DNA of 64,000 nt from Gremmenia infestans (taxonomy: Eukaryota > Ascomycota > Leotiomycetes > Helotiales > Hamatocanthoscyphaceae): the NCBI GenBank assembly GCA_032629725.1, contig JAFEVB010000007.1, forward strand, positions 1,302,001 through 1,366,000, given 5' to 3'. The notes under the pieces are model-generated. The model made no database searches, had not been told where the DNA came from, and saw only the letters and a list, made by a program, of their open reading frames with translations. Of the stretch, positions 59,089 to 64,000 are shown one piece after another; within the stretch, counting starts at the first letter, position 1; every line of letters starts with the position of its first letter. Made by a program: the position numbers and the translations under genes.

Positions 59089-60417
59089 TCATCCTTTAAC
59101 CGGTCTCCCATTAACCGAGACCTCATACCCCTCAAACAGCGATCTCTTCACCGGTCCCGCATTCACAACCCCAACCCCATTACTTGTCCCCCTGACGACC
59201 TTCGGCCTCTCCTTCCTAACTGCAGTAACCGCACACGTCTGCAAATTACTCCATTCCTCCCTCGCCTGACCCCCCGTATCCGCCATCCGATCCGCCACTT
59301 TATCTTCAAGATACGTGACCAGATCGTCATCGCGCGCATGCCATAGCGCTTGGATCTTCAATGCGTGGTTATCTACTTCTGAGAGCCCGAAGAGGGGACT
59401 TAGGCTGGTGGTTAGGCCGGGGTGGAATTGCTGGGCTGGGAGGTTGAATGCGGGGTGGAAAATGGGGGGTACTTGCTGCTGCTGCTGTTGCTGTTGCTGT
59501 TGCTGTTGTTGTTGTTGTTGCTGGATAGCGAGGTTCATGTTCATGAGGAGGTTCTGCTGCACAGGGAAGGGAAGTAGTCCTCCGCCGTTGGGAAATGTGG
59601 TTGCTGGAGCCTGGTGGTTGAAAGCGGGTGCGTGGATAGGGGGTGGAAAGGGAGGGAGTTGCTGTTGGTGGATGCCGAGATTCGTAAAGGGGTTCCCCGC
59701 GTTCCCTGGCTGGGCACGAAAAGATGGCATTTCCGGGAAGGAAAATGGCTCGAGTTTGATGAGTTTGTTGTGCTGTGCGTCCGAGCTGGACTGGCCATGG
59801 GTTCGAGTGCAGCACTTGTCATCGAAAACGAATGTAACCATTTCGAGAGCTTTCATATTGAACATTCTAGCACCGAAGTCCTCCACGTCAATACCATCGC
59901 CGCTAAAGGCCAGGTAATGCAGCTGTTCGGCAACAAGACGTTGGGCGTTGAGAGCATGGAGAAATTCGGTTACTTTGGCCGGTTGACTGAATCGGTCATC
60001 GCCTATGAACATGTGGAAGTGATGCTGATTGAGGAAGATGGTGTCGATATTGAAGTCGAAGTACGTGTGGAACAGGGTGACAAAGGGCGGGTTCACCTCA
60101 TTGATAATATCAAATCCCAAGCGCTTGAGCTCAAGGACATGCTCAGTGGGGTCTGAGACTTCGATAGCTAGTGTCAGGAGCTTCAGGGCTTTCTGGGCTT
60201 CGATGCGGGAATCGCGACAGGTGTGGAGGAGGACGGGGAGGGGGTTGTCTGAGATGAATCGTTTGGCTTTCTGGATCCATCGCACTTCTACGATGCGACC
60301 GGCGCGGTGTAGCTCTTCTTCCAGGGCTGAGTTCCAGATCTTGAGTCGCATTTCAAGGGGTAGTGTGGGGAAGAGCGAGAATTCCCCGCAGGTTTGCGTG
60401 GGGTTTGTTGCGGCCAT
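59089..60417 (-). CDS. 2EXR-domain protein with Q17 tract
   Basis: Single exon, 442 residues from ATG 60417. The start FSLFPTLPLEMRLKIWNSAL is the 2EXR domain, a very common fungal N-terminal motif of unknown role; PVLLHTCRDSRIEA belongs to it. The middle part is alpha/beta with no named domain. Residues about 280-350 are Pro/Gln-rich and contain 17 Gln in a row coded by mixed CAG/CAA at 59473-59523. The C-terminus holds LKIQALWHARDDDLV and ends VNGRPVKG. Function is unknown; the polyQ lies in a predicted disordered part. Confidence 0.8.
   Translation of the reverse strand: MAATNPTQTCGEFSLFPTLPLEMRLKIWNSALEEELHRAGRIVEVRWIQKAKRFISDNPLPVLLHTCRDSRIEAQKALKLLTLAIEVSDPTEHVLELKRLGFDIINEVNPPFVTLFHTYFDFNIDTIFLNQHHFHMFIGDDRFSQPAKVTEFLHALNAQRLVAEQLHYLAFSGDGIDVEDFGARMFNMKALEMVTFVFDDKCCTRTHGQSSSDAQHNKLIKLEPFSFPEMPSFRAQPGNAGNPFTNLGIHQQQLPPFPPPIHAPAFNHQAPATTFPNGGGLLPFPVQQNLLMNMNLAIQQQQQQQQQQQQQQQQQVPPIFHPAFNLPAQQFHPGLTTSLSPLFGLSEVDNHALKIQALWHARDDDLVTYLEDKVADRMADTGGQAREEWSNLQTCAVTAVRKERPKVVRGTSNGVGVVNAGPVKRSLFEGYEVSVNGRPVKG
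59473..59523 (-). repeat. Polyglutamine (CAG/CAA) tract, 17 codons
   Basis: Seventeen in-frame Gln codons, CAG and CAA interrupted in alternation, within the 2EXR gene. The mixed codons make it more stable than a pure repeat, suggesting selection for Gln or old age. Confidence 0.9.
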
Positions 60418-60973
60418 GCTGAAGCGTTGGTATTTGTGGAATCGTAGATGGTTGTAGGAGTTATCTGGTGTATAGTCAGTCTAGTAGAATCATGACCTGC
60501 GGGTGTTTTGGGTTGGAAGATTTGAAGTGACGAGGCTGTTGATAAATACAATTCGACATTTACTTGAGGGCGGTGAATTATATCGACTATTAACCGAGCA
60601 ACCATTATGCTTTACAATACTAGGCAGGCATCCAGTTTGGTACCCGGAAGTACATTTATGAAGTATTGGCAAAGGAAGTCTCAAAATCTCACTTCTTGTG
60701 ATACTCTGCGGAGTCTGCGCGGCTCTAGGTCAATATAGTCTGCAAAAGCACCCAGTCACTCACTAAAGACAAAGCATAGCTAGAATATACTTAGAGAAGC
60801 AATGTCTATTATTCGTACTTAGTGTAGTAAAGTTCAAGAGCTGAGAACTATCAAAGTGACCCCAAACAATAAAATAATAACAACATATATCCTTTAAATC
60901 CAACCTCTATAATACCAAAACTCCAACCCAAATTCTATAGCCTTCGCTATTACCAGCCACGCCATCTAGAGGA
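60418..60973. other. Intergenic
   Basis: Promoter of the 2EXR gene and the AT-rich 3' region of the second SprT-like gene. No gene seen. Confidence 0.5.
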
Positions 60974-61856
60974 CTAAGTCTCAACCCTACGCCCGTTACT
61001 ATCAAATTGCGAACGCACGTAGGCCGGTCCCTCGTACCGAAAACCCACAGAAAGATTGAGTTCCAACCTCGCGCCCAAGAAAACAAACACAGCATCTTCC
61101 ATGTCCCGAGCAGCCCCTAGCCATTCTATTATATGCCCAAGGTCTCTAGTGGCATCCCTCATACGGTTCTGACACGCTATCCCAGTGGGACATCTAAAAT
61201 AGTAGCCTCCACAGGCACATATGCCCAAGAACGCATGCAGCATTTCATGGAGCAAGATCCCCAGATACTTCGTAAGCCATGCTCCACGATCCTCAAATCC
61301 TACAGCCATCATAAGACTCCTCAGATTGATCATGATAGCGAAGTTGTCCGGGATAGCTTGTCGGAGCTCAGGTGAATCGAGTGGGGATATGCATTCTCCC
61401 CATGTGTCCGCAGATATCTGTGGGTCAAATTGGATTACGCAGAGATTATGTAGATAACCGCAGAAGAATATGTCGCTCAAAATACTATAGAATTCCTGCA
61501 TGAGCCGATCGTCTTCGAGTTGCTGGCTAGGGGTTTCAGATAACCTCCCGTCTAGACCTCTGAAGCGCTGGTTTCCCTCTCTTTGAGACCTCAAGAGATT
61601 CGGGCAATGCTTTGGAGAATCCCCGTCAGCTCGAGAGGGCTGTGTCCATATAAAGATAGTCTCTTGAATTTACCGAGAAGACGGTGTTTTGGAAATCGAA
61701 ATGTCGGAATTCGATGTCCACTTCCAGCGGATGAGTCGTGCCAACGCCTGTATACAATTCTTGGGCAACCCATTGCTCAAATAGGCTACCGGGAAGTGGG
61801 TGGCCGTGGAGGAATTGTATCTCTCTAGGTGGAAGTCCACAGGAGTGAATGCTCAT
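60974..61856 (-). CDS. SprT-like zinc metalloprotease-type protein, second copy
   Basis: Two exons, 272 residues: 61856-61674 and 61609-60974, joined in phase 0 (TVFS|HCPN). HEMLH begins at residue 182 and GHIIEWLGAA further on may give the third zinc ligand. The part in between has four Cys (CACGGYYFRC, C in GIAC), which the first copy at 17993-18868 lacks, so this one could bind another zinc. The front GLPPREIQFLHGHPL is not recognised. The relation to the first copy is limited to the HExxH-centred core. The ATG is preceded by an open frame but is the first Met. Confidence 0.7.
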
Positions 61857-63205
61857 AATGAACGATCGTTGATTTGGCAAGGGTTTGAGGAGTAACGAGT
61901 TGGTTGCTTTGGAATAAGGTATTAAGAAGGAGAATGAGGTGATTCTGCACGGTGGAATAGTATCAGGGATGCTATTCTTAGTGAGATATAGGATTAAAGA
62001 GGTTGCTTGGATACTGGATAGATGAACTCAGGAAAAGTTCGACTTCTTGTAGCGTCTCTCCTATTGTTCTAACTCCTCGGCGTCTAGTTTCAACGTTTGA
62101 GGATATATTTAGCATAAAGGAAGGCAGTATTAGACAAGAGACAAATATCCACCATGAAACTTACAAATATCATTGGTAATAATAAGTATTTGACATCCCC
62201 GGGCCATGTCGTGTGGTGTTATTACATTGGTACCATCAGTCGCGCAAAGCTTTCTAAAGCCGAACAAAGAGCCCTACAACCTTATCTCTATAGAAGTGAA
62301 AAGACTAATACATTCATGAACCCGAAGATGTCTTCTAATGGAGCCCCCTTTTAAGAAATACTAAGTATCAAATACAGCGTTTCTGGTTAACTCATTGGTG
62401 AATAGACATTAACAGGTCCGGTACTGACTCTTGTGAACCTCGCCATGGGTTTTGTTCTCATCCACAATCTCATAACTCCAACTCAAGTCTAGAACTTTCC
62501 GCAGCATTCCATTATTTGATCGTTTGAAATCTAAGGATCTTTGATATAAGCGCACGAACAGAATGGCATTTAGATGTTGCCCCACTTACCTAATTTGGAA
62601 TCTCGCTACCCCTGAGAGGCTGCAATCATTCGTTCACCTTCCTGGATTCCTTTACATTCGAAGCATCGCATCTGATACTGCGATGTACTTGAAGGTTCTA
62701 ATGATAGGAGGGGTTCCCTGATACCGAATTTGGGTAATGATGTGCGGAGCTTTAGCTGAGTAGCTTTGCTTGGGATCTGAATAATGCGGGAGTAATGTTG
62801 ACATGTGCCATGCCACTAAGTATATTTTGCCAACAGATCGTTGGTCTGTTTGGTTTGTTTACCTGGGAGGTGAGAGGAGTTTGGATGGGTTTCTACCGTT
62901 GACTGTTTATTCCAGTCATAATTTTAAGTTTGGGAGGAACTGGAGGAGCAAATTACAAGCATCTCCAAAGTGCTTTTCTTCTCAGTTTGGCAAGCTAGAT
63001 CAATATTAAGAGTACTCATTCCTGATCTGTTCCCTGAAACTCGTCGATTCTTGAAGTCAACACCCGCGATGTCACGCCCATTCAAAGCCCAGGCACATCA
63101 TTCAACTCTTCACATCTCACCCTATATAAACGAATGCGCATGGCTCCAATCAACCTTGAAGGCATACCTTTCTTTCTCATACAATAACACGCTAATCCTT
63201 CTTCC
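61857..63205. other. 1.3-kb intergenic region
   Basis: A 66-codon frame at 62154-62354 starts at an ATG in good context (CCACCATGA) but has no domain and may be chance. The rest shows no gene. The DUF2237 3' end borders it. Confidence 0.4.
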
Positions 63206-63863
63206 CTACTCCCTACTCGTCATATCCCCCTTCCCCGCCATCTCCGTCCTCTCCTTCAGCCCCACACTCCCCAGCCCATTCTTCGCACCCCCCGTATCCT
63301 GCGCAACCGAACTCGCATTCGCCGCCTCGGACTCGGCAGCATGGGCTCTCAAATCCTTCATATCCACCACATCGAGCGCTCTCTCGTGCGTGGCGTGCAG
63401 GTGCACTTTAGGAACAATGGCCGCTTTCGCTGCGTCTCCACTTTCGGAGCTGCTGTTGGCGAAATCCAGCGCTTCTTTCCAGCGGGAGGCGCAGCAACAC
63501 CATTTGCAGCCGGCGCTGAGACCGATGGAGCGGAGGTTGTTGCCGCGGCTGGCGGTGAAGTCTAGGAAGGGGTCTGTGAGGGTTGCTGGAGGGTGGAAAT
63601 GTTAGTTGGGATGTAAATGGATGGAGTGAGGGAGGGGTAAGGGATGAACGAACCAGCTATAGAGTGGTTTCCGGTGTCTTCTTTGCCGACGTCGCAGAAC
63701 CCGTTGCGGTAGAAACCTGTCACTGGGTCTTTGGAAAACATGCCCAACGGTTTCTTCATTACTTTATTATCTCGCGATTAGTACCAGGTGTCTGAAGCTT
63801 TGTAGAATACGGGGAGGGCGCACCATTGAGTGACTTGTGGGCTTTTCCGAAATTGCTGGACAT
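63206..63863 (-). CDS. DUF2237 family protein
   Basis: Three exons, 175 residues: 63863-63824, 63761-63654, 63585-63206. The conserved order of the family is present: VMKKPLGMFSKDPVTGFYRNG, CDVGKEDTGNHS, LDFTASRGNNL, the Cys-rich GCKWCCCASRW and VPKVHLHATHERALDVV. Members occur in bacteria and eukaryotes; their role is not known. After about residue 120 the protein carries an Ala/Glu/Lys-rich tail that most members lack. The donor of intron 1 is GTGCGC, weak but in phase, and the joined MSSNFGKAHKSLN start fits. Confidence 0.88.
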
Positions 63864-64000
63864 TGTGAGGGTGAAGAGGTATTATAGAAAGTAATTGAGG
63901 AACTTATCGATTGAATGATTGGGATTGAAAGACTCGATTTACTCTGTTCGCAATTGCGTTGATGGTGAGTGATACATGCACTAGCAGGTATATGCATGAC

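Noticed and set aside
59315..60156. Plus-strand frames of 180-200 codons, one with poly-Cys
   Set aside because: Antisense to the 2EXR gene; the Cys run is the reverse of the Gln tract.

Overview
The window looks like nuclear DNA of a filamentous ascomycete (Pezizomycotina; a leotiomycete-like fungus is my inference). Protein genes are cut by short introns (about 45-265 nt) with GT-AG ends and CTAAC/CTAAT-like branch sites. There is an intron-containing nuclear tRNA gene, and several families are fungal (Zn2Cys6 factor, 2EXR, TMA23, NTR2, DUR3). I rebuilt the multi-exon genes by hand; every join listed keeps frame and has GT-AG borders.

Layout. 1-14 kb is gene-poor: a Cys-rich small protein (2.6 kb), an APH-like kinase whose catalytic domain carries an insert of four 16-residue repeats (4.0-5.8 kb), a decayed tandem Cys-module secreted-type gene (6.8-7.6 kb), a five-exon CinA-type amidohydrolase (8.5-9.3 kb), an unclear locus at 10 kb, a zinc-ribbon protein (12 kb) and a 266-bp MITE-like element (13.2 kb). 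14.5-19 kb holds a DUR3-type urea transporter and a SprT-like metalloprotease. 19-24 kb has no gene I can defend. 24-44 kb is the housekeeping core: a 562-aa unknown protein, TMA23, THG1, a split tRNA-Ala(AGC), LYS1, NTR2, SmG, a rhodanese, KRE33/NAT10, a TA-flanked long-TIR MITE, ERG10 and SNU114. 44-50 kb is mostly non-coding apart from CIA2. 50-64 kb holds a Zn2Cys6 regulator, an MBL-fold protein, an amidase, a methyltransferase, a 2EXR protein with a Q17 tract, a second SprT-like protein and a DUF2237 protein.

The core genes serve RNA work (tRNA-His 5' guanylylation, rRNA/tRNA acetylation, snRNP assembly, spliceosome activation and disassembly), ribosome biogenesis (TMA23, KRE33), lysine synthesis, the first mevalonate step and Fe-S delivery. 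NTR2 and SmG, and also ERG10 and SNU114, are divergent pairs with short shared upstream regions. I see no secondary-metabolite cluster, CRISPR array or autonomous transposon. The most unusual items are the repeat insert inside the APH-like kinase, the two MITEs, the decayed Cys-module gene and the pair of unlike SprT-type proteins.
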